55,006 bases of DNA from Candidatus Raymondbacteria bacterium RIFOXYA2_FULL_49_16 (lineage in GTDB: Bacteria > Fibrobacterota > OXYB2-FULL-49-7 > XYB2-FULL-49-35), in contig MFYT01000038.1 in assembly GCA_001789205.1 (NCBI GenBank), positions 1 to 55,006 of the forward strand, given 5' to 3'. Under the pieces are notes generated by a model, which was not told the DNA's origin, ran no database searches, and worked only from the letters and a program-made list of their open reading frames with translations. Positions 41,857 through 52,500 of this stretch are shown here, piece by piece; position 1 is the first letter of the stretch, and each line of letters opens with the position of its first letter. Both the position numbers and the translations under genes were made by a program.

Positions 41857-43404
41857 ATGGTAATTCACATTTTCGCTACAGTTGTTTTTCTGTGTTCCTG
41901 CGTTGCGTACGGGTATGTCACCACTGACGGTAAAACAGTACCGCCATTGCCTGCGCCATCATCAAATATCGTCAATGTAAGTACCGGCCCGCAGTTGTAT
42001 ATGGCAGTCCGGAACCAGGCCGCAGGCCAGACAATCCTGATCGCGGACGGCACATACGATGTCTCAACGTTCGAGCCCCTGGTAATACGGGTGAGCAATC
42101 TCACCATTAGGGGAGCATCCGACGATCCTGACAAAGCAATTCTGGTAGGCAAGGGAATGAACAATTGCATCGACGTTGAAGAGGAAATCTTACGGCTCGA
42201 AGGCGGGGCGCAGGCCATTTTAGCGAACATGATGGTCACGGAATCCCGTTGCCACGGCCTCAAATTCCAAAACGGAAACCCTTCCAACGTCATCATTCAC
42301 AATGTCCATTTTCTGAATATCGGCGAACGAATGATCAAAGGGCCTTCCGGCGTTTCCGCGCCAAGCTGCTCCATACGGTACTGCTTTTTTGAAGACACCA
42401 CGATTCCGCCGCCCACCCGTTGCGGCAGCAACAGCATAGACACCTGCGGCGATTATATCGCGGGTATGGACATCATGGGAGAAACAGGCTGGGTGGTCCA
42501 CGACAATGTCTTTAAAAACATCAGGGGGCCCAGCGGACAGGCGCGCGGCGCCATATTCTTCTGGAATGGCAACCAAAACATGACTGTTGAACGAAACACG
42601 TTCATCGGGTGCGACAGAAGCATCTGTTTCGGTAATCTTTCCGGCACAACCGCCTCAGTCACCGGCGGTATCATCAGGAATAATTTTGTTATTCCCGGCG
42701 TGTCGGTCGGTTTTGAACTCACTGATGCCGTCAACATCAAAGTATATAACAATACTTCATTTACTTCGCTTACATCTGGAAACGGCTCTCTTGTCTATAC
42801 AAGGACCTCTGGCTGCGAAGTTAAAAATAACATTATATTCGGCAGTTTCACCGGAACAGGCCCCATGCCCGACACATCACATAATTTCGTTGTTTCCCGT
42901 ACTCAGAAAACCATCGTGGCTCGCTGGTTTCTCAATGAGGCCGCGAATGATCTCCATCTGAAAACAGACACCGCAAGCGCGGTGAACCGCGGTCTTACCC
43001 TGGCTGATGTGACCAATGATTGGGACAAACTCTCCCGCTCAGACGGCCAGACCGACGTTGGCGCGGACGAATTGTCGAACAACCCTTCCCCGCTCATTGA
43101 ATCAATAGCGCCTCTTTTTGAAAAAACATATCTTCGCCAACCTGAGCCCAACCCCTTTAATCCGTTCACTATCATCAGGTATGGTATTGCTCCTGACCGG
43201 GCCAATACGCCTGTTTCCATCACCGTAGCCTCCATGTCAGGAAAAACGATCAGGACCCTCGTACGGGGCAAAGCCGTGGCCGGCAATCATGCGGTCATAT
43301 GGAACGGCAGGGACAATGTTGGAAACATGGCTGCCAGCGGCATGTATTTCATTCACCTGCAAAGCGGAGTAATACTGACAACCAAGGTTATTTTAATTAA
43401 ATAG
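41857..43404 (+). CDS. Secreted parallel beta-helix protein with FlgD-like sorting domain
   Basis: About 515 residues from the ATG at 41857, with AAAGGGGGGG just upstream. A signal peptide (MVIHIFATVVFLCSCVAYG) is followed by IVNVSTGPQLYMAVRNQAAGQTILIADGTYDV, the entry into a right-handed beta-helix of the pectate-lyase/chondroitinase-B type. Ladder strands continue (VIIHNVHFLNI, WVVHDNVFKNI, MTVERNTFIGC, GGIIRNNFVI, IKVYNNTSF) to about residue 340. The C-terminus has PEPNPFNPFTIIRYGIAP, ending HLQSGVILTTKVILIK, the same sorting domain as in the proteins at 1-4.5 kb. Polysaccharide lyase (PL6-like) is one possibility; catalytic Lys/Arg could not be placed. Next to a sulfatase gene, so a sulfated polysaccharide is a reasonable substrate guess. 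Confidence 0.78.
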   Translation: MVIHIFATVVFLCSCVAYGYVTTDGKTVPPLPAPSSNIVNVSTGPQLYMAVRNQAAGQTILIADGTYDVSTFEPLVIRVSNLTIRGASDDPDKAILVGKGMNNCIDVEEEILRLEGGAQAILANMMVTESRCHGLKFQNGNPSNVIIHNVHFLNIGERMIKGPSGVSAPSCSIRYCFFEDTTIPPPTRCGSNSIDTCGDYIAGMDIMGETGWVVHDNVFKNIRGPSGQARGAIFFWNGNQNMTVERNTFIGCDRSICFGNLSGTTASVTGGIIRNNFVIPGVSVGFELTDAVNIKVYNNTSFTSLTSGNGSLVYTRTSGCEVKNNIIFGSFTGTGPMPDTSHNFVVSRTQKTIVARWFLNEAANDLHLKTDTASAVNRGLTLADVTNDWDKLSRSDGQTDVGADELSNNPSPLIESIAPLFEKTYLRQPEPNPFNPFTIIRYGIAPDRANTPVSITVASMSGKTIRTLVRGKAVAGNHAVIWNGRDNVGNMAASGMYFIHLQSGVILTTKVILIK

Positions 43405-43456
43405 ATCAATCACAATAGCAACGCTTTCTGCGACAACACATGCCCGTACAATAAAC

Positions 43457-43480
43457 TACCTTGGAGTAAACTCCGGGGTA
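43457..43480 (+). terminator. Possible terminator hairpin after the beta-helix gene
   Basis: TACCTTGGAG-TAAA-CTCCGGGGTA folds into a ~10-bp stem (two G-U pairs) with a 4-nt loop. A short T-run (TATTTTTC) follows only after ~10 nt, so it is an imperfect Rho-independent terminator. It lies ~53 nt beyond the stop at 43404. Confidence 0.4.
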
Positions 43481-43570
43481 TATAGTCACTATTTTTCTTG
43501 TTTGCACTGCCTTGAAGGATTATTTTCTTAACAAACGGGCTGCTAGGGACCAAAAAAGTGAGGTGATATT

Positions 43571-44947
43571 TTGGAAAGACGCACGTTCATCAGAGGCACT
43601 TTCTTAGGCGCCGCCGCATTCCTTGCCGGATGCAAGGACAGGCAGAGACTCGCACAAGCTCGACCCAATGTACTTGTGATTTTCACAGATGACCAGGGGA
43701 TGAATGACGTAAGTGCTTACAACGGCGACATTCCCACTCCTCACATGGATAGTATCGGGGAAAGGGGCATCCGTTTTACCCAGCATTATGCCGCCGCTCC
43801 CGCCTGTACCCCATCCCGATTCAGCCTGCTGACCGGCTGTTATCCCCAGCGATCCCTGCATAGCTTGGACGAGGTGATCATGCCCGGCGACACCTTCCAT
43901 CTCGATCCGCGCGAAACCACTCTGGCAACGCGGTTAAAAAGTGTTGGCTATAGGACCGCCTTAATAGGCAAATGGCATCTCGGAAGTGCGCGGCCCGAGG
44001 ATCTGCCCATGCATCATGGTTTCGATCGGTTTACCGGCATATCAGGCGGATGTATCGATTACTGGAATCATTCCTATGGACCAGATCCAGATTGGTATAT
44101 CGACAATAAAGAAGCAGTGGAAGAAGGATATGCCACGGATCTGCTGACAGATCATGCCCTCACGTTCTTCGATGAGCAAAGGGAATCGACCCAACCTTTT
44201 TTCCTGTATCTTTCATACAATGCGCCGCATTACGCAAAGTCCACCCGAGATTCTCTTCCCGAGAACACCCTGCGTGTAAGTGAATTCAAACATAACAGCC
44301 TGGTCGCCTACAATACCCTCCAGGCACCAAAAGCCTACCTGGAAAAATTCAGCCACATCAAGGATGAGGCACGGCGATATTATGCCGCCACTGTAGCCAA
44401 TCTGGACGACAATATAGGCAGGGTGCTGGACCGTCTTAAAAGGAACATGCAACTTGATAACACCCTGGTCTGGCTGATTTCCGACAATGGCGCTGATCCC
44501 CAGTATGGCGGAAGCAATCTGCCTTTCAGGGGCAACAAACAGGACCTCTTTGAGGGCGGAATCCGCATACCAGCCATGCTCATGTGGAAAAGCAGGGTCA
44601 AGCCCCTCCAGATCATAAACCAACCCCTTCACAACGTCGATATCCTTCCCACCCTTGCCACCATCTGCGGGTTCACGACCACCGGACGTCCGGTTGACGG
44701 TATCGATGCGGGTGAGATAATTTTCAGCAATCGGCGATTTAGCCGGAAGATGTTCTGGCAATGGGGAAACAAGGGGGCATTCAGGGAGGGAGACTGGAAG
44801 TATATTACTGAGCCGAAGCGCCATATGTTGTACAACATCAAGGAGGACAGCCTTGAAAACCGGGATCTTGCCGATCTTTATCCGGACAAGGTATCGATAT
44901 TACAGAAATTGTACGCGGATAAATATTCTGAATGTAAAATAAGATAA
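43571..44947 (+). CDS. Sulfatase, exported (lipoprotein-type, Tat-like signal)
   Basis: 458 residues. The start is TTG, with GAGGTG about 5 nt upstream. The N-terminus ERRTFIRGTFLGAAAFLAGC combines a twin-arginine motif with a lipobox (Cys21). The S1-type sulfatase core follows: NVLVIFTDDQG (Asp40/Asp41 metal ligands), then CTPSR at residues 79-83 (Cys79 is the residue converted to formylglycine) in ACTPSRFSLLTG. Further on come ALIGKWHLG, FFLYLSYNAPHYA, TLVWLISDNGADP (metal D-N) and GNKQDLFEGGIRIPAMLMW. It would remove sulfate esters from a polysaccharide or its oligosaccharides outside the cytoplasm. A matching formylglycine/anSME maturase gene is not in the window. Follows a secreted beta-helix gene on the same strand. 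Confidence 0.92.
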   Translation: MERRTFIRGTFLGAAAFLAGCKDRQRLAQARPNVLVIFTDDQGMNDVSAYNGDIPTPHMDSIGERGIRFTQHYAAAPACTPSRFSLLTGCYPQRSLHSLDEVIMPGDTFHLDPRETTLATRLKSVGYRTALIGKWHLGSARPEDLPMHHGFDRFTGISGGCIDYWNHSYGPDPDWYIDNKEAVEEGYATDLLTDHALTFFDEQRESTQPFFLYLSYNAPHYAKSTRDSLPENTLRVSEFKHNSLVAYNTLQAPKAYLEKFSHIKDEARRYYAATVANLDDNIGRVLDRLKRNMQLDNTLVWLISDNGADPQYGGSNLPFRGNKQDLFEGGIRIPAMLMWKSRVKPLQIINQPLHNVDILPTLATICGFTTTGRPVDGIDAGEIIFSNRRFSRKMFWQWGNKGAFREGDWKYITEPKRHMLYNIKEDSLENRDLADLYPDKVSILQKLYADKYSECKIR

Positions 44948-44969
44948 AGCGGCTTCCATTTCCCTGCTT

Positions 44970-45695
44970 TCACATGATCGCCGCTTCTTCGCTTGTCAGA
45001 TATCTGAATTTTCCCTTTTCCAGATCCCCCAGTTTTAACGGGCCGATTGCCACGCGTATAAGCCGCAGAACCTCTATACTCAGGGCGCTGAGCATGCGCC
45101 GTATCTGACGGTTTTTACCTTCATCAAGGACAATTTTCAGCCAGCTGTTTTTTTCCCCCTGCCGTAAAACAGCCGCCTGTTTCGCGGCCAGTAATCCGCC
45201 ATGAGGAGAAGGTACGCCGCGAACCAGGCTATCGCATAAAGCCGTATCAGCGACTCGATCGATCTGAACATGATAGGTTTTGTCCAGGTGCGTTTCCGGA
45301 TCTGTGACGCGGCTGGCCCAACGCGTATCGTTGGTGAAGAGTAAAAGGCCTTCGCTTGCCCGGTCAAGCCGTCCCACGGGAGAAAGCCAGGGAAGTCCAG
45401 CGTCCGCAAGACAGGCATAGACCGTGTCCCTCCCCTGCTCATCAGACGCAGTGGTCACCAGTCCCCGGGACTTGTAGAGCATGAGATATATCTTAGCGGG
45501 AGTGGCAATGGGTTTGCCGTCAACGAAGATACGCGCTTTTTTTAAGTCAATACGTATCTTCGCGTTGTGTTCGGTCTTTCCGTTCACCCGTACGCGGCCT
45601 TCAGCGATCAACGTCTCTGCCTGCGTGCGGGAACAATGGCCCAATTTGGACAAGGCGCGAGGCAAAGAAATGAGCCCCTTGTGGCAATTAATCAT
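44970..45695 (-). CDS. RsuA/RluB-family pseudouridine synthase
   Basis: About 241 residues from the ATG at 45695 (MINCHKGLISLPRALSKLGHCSRTQAETLIAEGRVRVNGK), overlapping the upstream gene stop by 8 bp; the longer frame to 45863 is an overlap artefact. An N-terminal S4 RNA-binding domain (about 10-60) precedes the catalytic domain, with the motif SPVGRLDRASEGLLLFTND (catalytic Asp), the KTYHVQIDR block and LKIVLDEGKNRQIRRMLSAL...VLRLIRVAIGPLKLGDL. It modifies uridine in ribosomal RNA; whether 16S or 23S cannot be decided. Its last codons share an AAGCGGC/GCCGCTT inverted repeat with the end of the convergent sulfatase gene, a possible two-way terminator. Confidence 0.92.
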   Translation of the reverse strand: MINCHKGLISLPRALSKLGHCSRTQAETLIAEGRVRVNGKTEHNAKIRIDLKKARIFVDGKPIATPAKIYLMLYKSRGLVTTASDEQGRDTVYACLADAGLPWLSPVGRLDRASEGLLLFTNDTRWASRVTDPETHLDKTYHVQIDRVADTALCDSLVRGVPSPHGGLLAAKQAAVLRQGEKNSWLKIVLDEGKNRQIRRMLSALSIEVLRLIRVAIGPLKLGDLEKGKFRYLTSEEAAIM

Positions 45696-46563
45696 CCGGC
45701 GGCATCTGTATGGTAATGGGCGCAATATCACCGTTGTCCACCGGATCAGGGTCCGGACCAGGGCCTGGGCCCGGACCGGGTTGTCCGCCGCCGCCGTTCC
45801 CCGCATCATTGTTTCCTGAAATCGCAATCGCAAGCACAACAATGCCGGCAAGGGCAACACCACTGCCGAGCATAAAAGGTTTTTTCTTCTTTAACACATA
45901 GCTCTTGATTTTTTGCACCTTGGTCTGGTTTTGTTCAAATAACACGGCTTCAGCCGCGGAATCCTCTTGCGCTATTGAATCACGCGCCCTTGCCAGGGTC
46001 GCATTGAGCGTTGAATCGTCGAGTGCGGCAAACGCAAGAGAATCCGCATTAACAAGCGAATCATACATGGCAGCAAGGGAGTCCTTGTGCAGTTTGGTTC
46101 GGTTTGCAAATGTCATCTTTATGGAATCGGGCCTTTTAACAACCTCGACAACCCTGCCCAGCACCCAGCCAACTTCAGCATTTTCAGCATTAATGACACT
46201 ATAGAAACCTTCCTGTTCACCATTGTAGTTGATGGTATCGCCTTTGCTCAAAGACATGATAATGGCCGAGGTTGGCGACGCTTCTTCCCTGATACCATCG
46301 CGTGAAAGCGCCACCAGTTTCCCTGGAATAACTTTATACTTTACCTTGTTGTCTGTTTCCATGTCATCTGATGATTGGGTGGCGCTTGTATCAGACCGGT
46401 CCAGCACGCTGAACGTTCCGTTATTTTCCTTAACATATAGTATGCTCTTTTCCTTTGGTGCGGCCGTTAGAACGCCTTTTTTTGGATCAGCCTCTGCCCC
46501 GTTCACAGAGCTGGCAAAAACCAGCGCAACTATCAGGACCAAGATTTTTATCTGTTTCTTCAT
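45688..46563 (-). CDS. Envelope protein with SH3-like domain, coiled coil and TM helix
   Basis: 291 residues. A signal peptide (MKKQIKILVLIVALVFASSVNGA) is followed by an SH3_3-like domain (about 78-143) with SRDGIREEASPTSAIIMSLSKGDTINYNGEQEGFYSVI and GWVLGRVVEVV. A charged helical stretch rich in Asp/Ser/Ala (about 150-215) leads to a basic patch and TM helix (about 228-250, FMLGSGVALAGIVVLAIAI). The tail is Gly/Pro/Asp-rich (GGGGQPGPGPGPGP). It lies 33 bp downstream of the giant adhesin-like gene and overlaps the pseudouridine synthase start. SH3_3 domains often bind peptidoglycan or its peptides. A role in anchoring or exporting the neighbour is a guess. Confidence 0.75.
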   Translation of the reverse strand: MKKQIKILVLIVALVFASSVNGAEADPKKGVLTAAPKEKSILYVKENNGTFSVLDRSDTSATQSSDDMETDNKVKYKVIPGKLVALSRDGIREEASPTSAIIMSLSKGDTINYNGEQEGFYSVINAENAEVGWVLGRVVEVVKRPDSIKMTFANRTKLHKDSLAAMYDSLVNADSLAFAALDDSTLNATLARARDSIAQEDSAAEAVLFEQNQTKVQKIKSYVLKKKKPFMLGSGVALAGIVVLAIAISGNNDAGNGGGGQPGPGPGPGPDPDPVDNGDIAPITIQMPPDD

Positions 46564-46596
46564 ATGTCCCGCCTTTTATTTCCCGTTTTTCGCCGC

Positions 46597-49500
46597 CTAT
46601 TTAATCAAAATCATTTTCATGGTCTTATTAAATTTGGTTCCCGCAATCATACGGTAAAAATAGACACCGCTTGCGGCATAGTCGCCCTTTTCCGTGCGGC
46701 CATTCCATTGCACCTTGTAATAACCGCCTTCAACCCTGTCATTGATAAGCGTGCGAACAAGCTGACCTTTGATGTCGTAAATTGCCAGGCAAACCAGCAT
46801 CTTGCCCTTGCCCAGTTCCGGCACAGTATAGCCAATGACGGTAACCGGATTAAAGGGGTTCGGGTAGTTATGAGCAAGCGCAAATGCCTTGGGAATATCA
46901 TGGACATCAGCGCTATGGCGATCAACATAGTTTTTGCTGCCAACCAGCACTTGAAGCGTGCGCGAACCTTCACCTTTGTCCGCAATAAATACATATGCGC
47001 TGTCAGACTTCATATTTATCCTGATGCCGCGCTTACGGTCAACCACATACACTGCCATAGAATCGGGCAAGGTCTCTGCGCCGCGTACATAGGTCTTGTA
47101 CGGCATTTCCGCGACCAGATTGGCGACCTGAGTAACCCATGTTTCGCCGCCATCTTTAAATGAACTGAAATCAGTTATGAGCTTAGTGAGGCCTTTTGCA
47201 TAACTGGTGCGCACAAAATAGGTGCTGAAACCCTGATCAGGCGCCTGCGGCGGCATGGGAGCATCCAATTGCAGGTCATAGTCTGGGGTGCTCTTTGCGC
47301 CTATGACGCCAAAATAGTGCCTGAAGTTCCTCTTGGAATTATCTCTAACTTCCCATTCAAGATTAACATCAGCGCTATCCATGCCCGGAACACGGGTCTT
47401 TGCAACCCCAGCCACGTACGCAACAGACGGTATGCGCAAGGTAATGACAGAATCGCTCCTGTTCTTCACATAGTAACCTTCCCAAGGCTTGAGCGCAGGC
47501 ACTTCGAAGGGCGATACCCAATTGGAATCACTGTAGGTATAGGGGCCGGCGAGCATATTTCCATGACCGGTTGAATCGAGAATTCTCTGCCAGCCGATAC
47601 TGAATAGATACGGGTTAGAAATCGTGGTCCACTGGCCGGGTCGCAACGCAATGGTGAAACACTGGTTAATCGGGATCGTATAGCCAGTATCAACGCTGAA
47701 GTAGAACCCCTTCTTCCTAATCTGCAACCAGAACGCCTTGCCAGCCGCTGTGCGCGCATCGGACGTAGCGCCGATTTCACTATATCCTGTGTCTTCCCAT
47801 GAATAGAGACGCCACTCTTTCACATTGGTTCCAAACCCGCGCATGTACGACATCAGCGAATCATTGACCGCGTCCGTGGGTAAAGAAAACAGTTTCCATT
47901 GATTGGTCGGGAAAGAATCGGGTTGCGCAATATGCGATACCTTGACTTTCACATTACAGCGTGAGGAAACAGAGGTCAATGATCCGTCATTCGCGCGCAC
48001 AAAATATTCAACTCCATGGTCGGTCACAAACAGGGTATACCGGTATCCTGCGCCTGTGGAATCAACGATGGTCACTGAATCGAACTTTACCGAACCGCCA
48101 TAACGGTAATAGACCGTAACGCGAGAGTTGATTATATTGTCGTCAATAGTACCCTTTATCTGGAACTGGGTGCCTTGTCTTGCCGCATTGATGGTATCCG
48201 ATGTATTCATGACCACCGGCGCTTGAGTGTCGATGCCTGCGACAAACGGCACAAGTTTGTTTGTCGTGAAGCTGATCACATGATTTACGGGTACTGTATT
48301 GAACACAATTTTCCAACCATGCGCCGCGGAATCATATACAAACACCCTGACTTTTGAAGTGTCAAAAAGACTGTCCTGGAAACGCACGCTATCCAGATCA
48401 ACGCTAAAGGTGACGTTCTTGCCATACGACATGGGTATTGAACCGGCAAAATCAATGACCGGAGTTGCCATGACGAAATTCCGCAATGTATCGTGCTTGG
48501 CAAAATCAGCCATAGGCCACAACCTGATCTTCGCGGTGTCTGGATTGAACGGAATAGTAACCGAGAGATAGCTCAACAGTTTATTCATGCCTGAATCCAA
48601 TGCAACGTCAAATTTGACCATAATTGAATCTGTTGTATCAGAAACGCCATTCAGCGACGCGACAATGTATCCAACACCTATTTGAGACCCGGTAAAAAGG
48701 CCTGAATCGTTAATAGCGCCAACATTGCCGATGACACTCCATGTCACGTCCTTGGTCACGATATTGTTGCTGTCCTTGTCAATGCCGGTAATGGCAAACT
48801 GGAGGGTACTGTCACGGCCAACAATGGCGTTGTCCGGCGTTATGGCGAGTAATAAAGGAATACCGGGTTTGTCGACAATCAGTATTGTGACACTATCAAT
48901 GGTAATGTTGCAGGCAGAGTCTTTGGTTGTAAAGCGCACTGTCACATTGCTGTCTGAAACATCGGGCACTGTCCAAAAGAATGTTCCGGTATCGGCCAGC
49001 GAATCCTTAATGACCGTATACGCGGCGTCTCCGGCGCTGGCATGGGAGAGTACAGACGCATTATTCGATAAATACGCATCCGAAGCGCTCCATTGTATTG
49101 TTTTAACCGAACCTTTGACCCATCTGACGCCAGAGAGGGGCTTTAGAATAGCGGCAATCGGCATGGTTGAGTCATAGAGTGTTGAATCAGCATAGGTATT
49201 AGTATCAGCATTACCCAGACTGTCGTTGAATGAAACATAGATGCGCTGCACCCCTTGCGCCCTGAACGCGACAGACTGGACAACAGGCGCATACGCGGCT
49301 TTATATATATTATTAAAAGACGTGTCCCAGAAGGCGACAGTTATGGTATCCGCGCCATTTGCCTGGAACGATATCATGGGTTGCTTGGTGTTAATAAATC
49401 CGTTGCTATCGAGGAAAATCGCTGAAACACCCTGCGGCGGCCGGGTATCTATCAGGAAAGGCGCTGTTGTGGAAACAGTATCAGATTCATTGCCATCACT

Positions 49501-52500
49501 GGCGATAAACCTGACCCTATATAGAGTGTCGATAGTGCCCAGATCAGCCTTCGCATCCCATATCCAGGTACTGCACGCGTATGCTGCGCTGCTGTTTGTG
49601 GGAATGGTCCATGGACCGGCTGTGGACGCATGCCATGCCGCGCCATCGGAATATTCCAGACTGAGGGTAACCACGGCATTGTCTCTATCGCGGATAAGGA
49701 TGGGGATAGCGATCCTACCGCTCCCATCATGATAACGGCCGCTAATGACAAGGTTCTTGGTGGTATCGCCCGCAAAAAGATCGGGATGCATATTGTAGGT
49801 GTTTGTGTCAGGCGTAAAAGCGCTGTCTTCCGCGCCAGCATCCGCGGCGCTCCAATTGCCCGCGTCGTCTTTTACAAAGGCGGAGATATAGAACCAGGCA
49901 CTGTCCATAAGACCAGTGAGGGTATCGCTGAGCGTGGCAGCAGACATAGTTCCCCAGATTGTTCCATCAGAATCATTCAAGGCAAAGCGATCGTTACGGT
50001 ATACAATTTTAATGGAATCTGCATCGGCTGAAACGCTGGCTGTCCACGAGACCGCAATACTGTCCCGCAAAAGCGCCGTGGCATGCAGGCCAGTGACAGG
50101 CGCAGGACAAATAGTGTCGAGCGTGGTGTCCGCCACACACGCGGCCACTGACCAGTGGTTGTGTCTATCTTTCACGAACAAGGCAATATTATACGCATGG
50201 TCAGACACAAGCCCGGTAATAGTATCAGCGGCGCTGATAGCGGCAAACGCGGTCCAAAGCATACCATCGCCCGTATCCGCTGGATTGGCTCCGTCGTTTC
50301 TGTACCGGATCATTATAGTATCAGCATCCACGCTTGCAGAGGGCGTCCAGGCAAGGCCAAGTGCTGTTGGGGACACACGGCTCGACACAAGGTCTGTTAC
50401 CGTATCCGGCGCCTTGGTGTCTATAACAAGCGTTGCACCTGCCATTACAAGCGTATCAAAATTATTCTGCGCATCTTTTGCCACAAGTCGTATTTGCACG
50501 CTGTCGCTCTCAAACGCAGTACCAAGCTGACTTGCGGCATGCCAGAAAATATGTTTGTGCGCGGAAGAATCAGAAGCTGATACCGCGCCAATACTGCCGG
50601 TGACCGCGGTGAGTGATGTCCAGTTACCTGACACGCCATTCCGGTATTCGGCAAAGATAGTATCATTCGCATTGTCCTGATCAAAAACCTGGTAGTAGAT
50701 ATCCACGGTATCGCTCGCGTCTGTGCGTTCAACAGCTTGCAGGTCCGCCTGGCTTGTGTTGGTATCAAACAACTCAGGCGCAATGGCCGCGGCAAACGCA
50801 GCCAAAGAAAGATCGGATTCAATGGCGCTGTTGTGCAAATGTCTGCTCTTGACGCGGAATGCGTACTGACTTACTGGCTCAGAAAGGCCGGTGGCTAGGG
50901 CTACACCCCAAGCTGAATCAGTCTGCCATGCCGCCGTACCGCTGCGCGACCCGTCTGTCTGTACATACGTTATGGCGCCAGCTGAATCAACGGCAATGGC
51001 ATAAGACAATCCAGCGGCTTCGTTAAGGGCGGTATCCACGCCAACACGCAGGCTGGAAAGGCCACTATTGCTTAGAACAGGCTGCCTGGGCTGTTTGGGT
51101 TTTACATATCTGACTGCCGAGTCCTCACTGGAAACCGTATTGCCCAAAGAATCAACATGGACCAGCCTGACAGCGTTAAAGCTGTCCGCACCGGTTAGAA
51201 CATGCGGAACCTGGACTGGCGCAGGTGCCGCGGTATTCGCTGTTCCCGGAATAGCCGCGCTATAGGCTCCCCCATTCAACCGGTAGTAATAGGTATTTGT
51301 CGCCGGATGCGTTTCGATAAACGACCCGGCAAGTCTGATGCTGGTCGAATCCGCTGCAGGATTGCCAGTGGTAAAAGAGATTGCAGAAGCAATGACAGGG
51401 GCCTTGTTATCGAGCACCAGCGCTTCAGACACGCCCGCGACAGACACATTGCGTCCGTCAAATGCGCTGAAACGGACCATGAATGTTGATATATCCGCCG
51501 TAATAAGACCATGGCTTAAAGTAACATCAGCATGCTTTGTATTGAAAGTGAATGCGTAGGCCTGGGCGCTGACAAACACATTCGCCGATCTGTAGTCCGC
51601 GCCATTGTTATTGGGCCAGCCAGCGCCAAATGAAAGCGATGCATCGTTGTTCACCGGCGCATGCCATGTTGCGCCGCTATCGTCTGAATATTCAAAATTC
51701 CTGAGCGATACCATGCTCGTTTCGCTATCCACAACCTTGAAATTAATGGTCATGATACCGCTACCATTCAGCGCCTGCGTCACTTCAGCGGCCGGGATAC
51801 TATTGGGACCAGTATAGCCAACAATCGGCGGATTTGTATCAATAAACGGAATAATGACCAGCTCGTTGATGGTGGCGTCTGTGCCATAGTTGCCTGAAAG
51901 GTCGGTTGCCGTGACCGCCACATCATACGTGTCTGGCGCAATTGTATCGAGTATATTGTTTGCCAATATCCAGGTGCCATCTCCATTGTTTGTTCCTGCC
52001 TTGGTCTGACCCGCGACCACAACACTGATTGAAGCAGCAGGATCACTTACCGTACCTGTAAGCGCAGGCGTTGGGTCCCTGGTCTCAAGGACATCGACAG
52101 TCACTGTGGGCGCTGAAAGGTTTATACGGAGTTCATTAATTGTTGCATCGAGGCCTGTATTGCCCGCAGGATCGGTTGCCGTGACCATAACATCATAGAT
52201 ACCTTCAGCCAACGGGTTAAGCGCATTGTCCGCAAGCGTCCAGGTATTGTTGCCATTATTGACCGCAATCTTGGCCTGGCCGCCCACAACCACGGTTATG
52301 GCAGCGCTGACATCATTGATTGTCCCATTGATAGACGGCGTCTGGTCATTGGTACTGCGCGGAATAACCGTGACAACAGGAGCGGTAATATCAATAGTCA
52401 GTTCGCTGGTTGTGGCGTCCATACCAATATTACCAGCGGCATCGGTCGCGGAAACAACAGCGTCATATACACCTTCCGCAATGAGCGAGAGCTGATTGTC

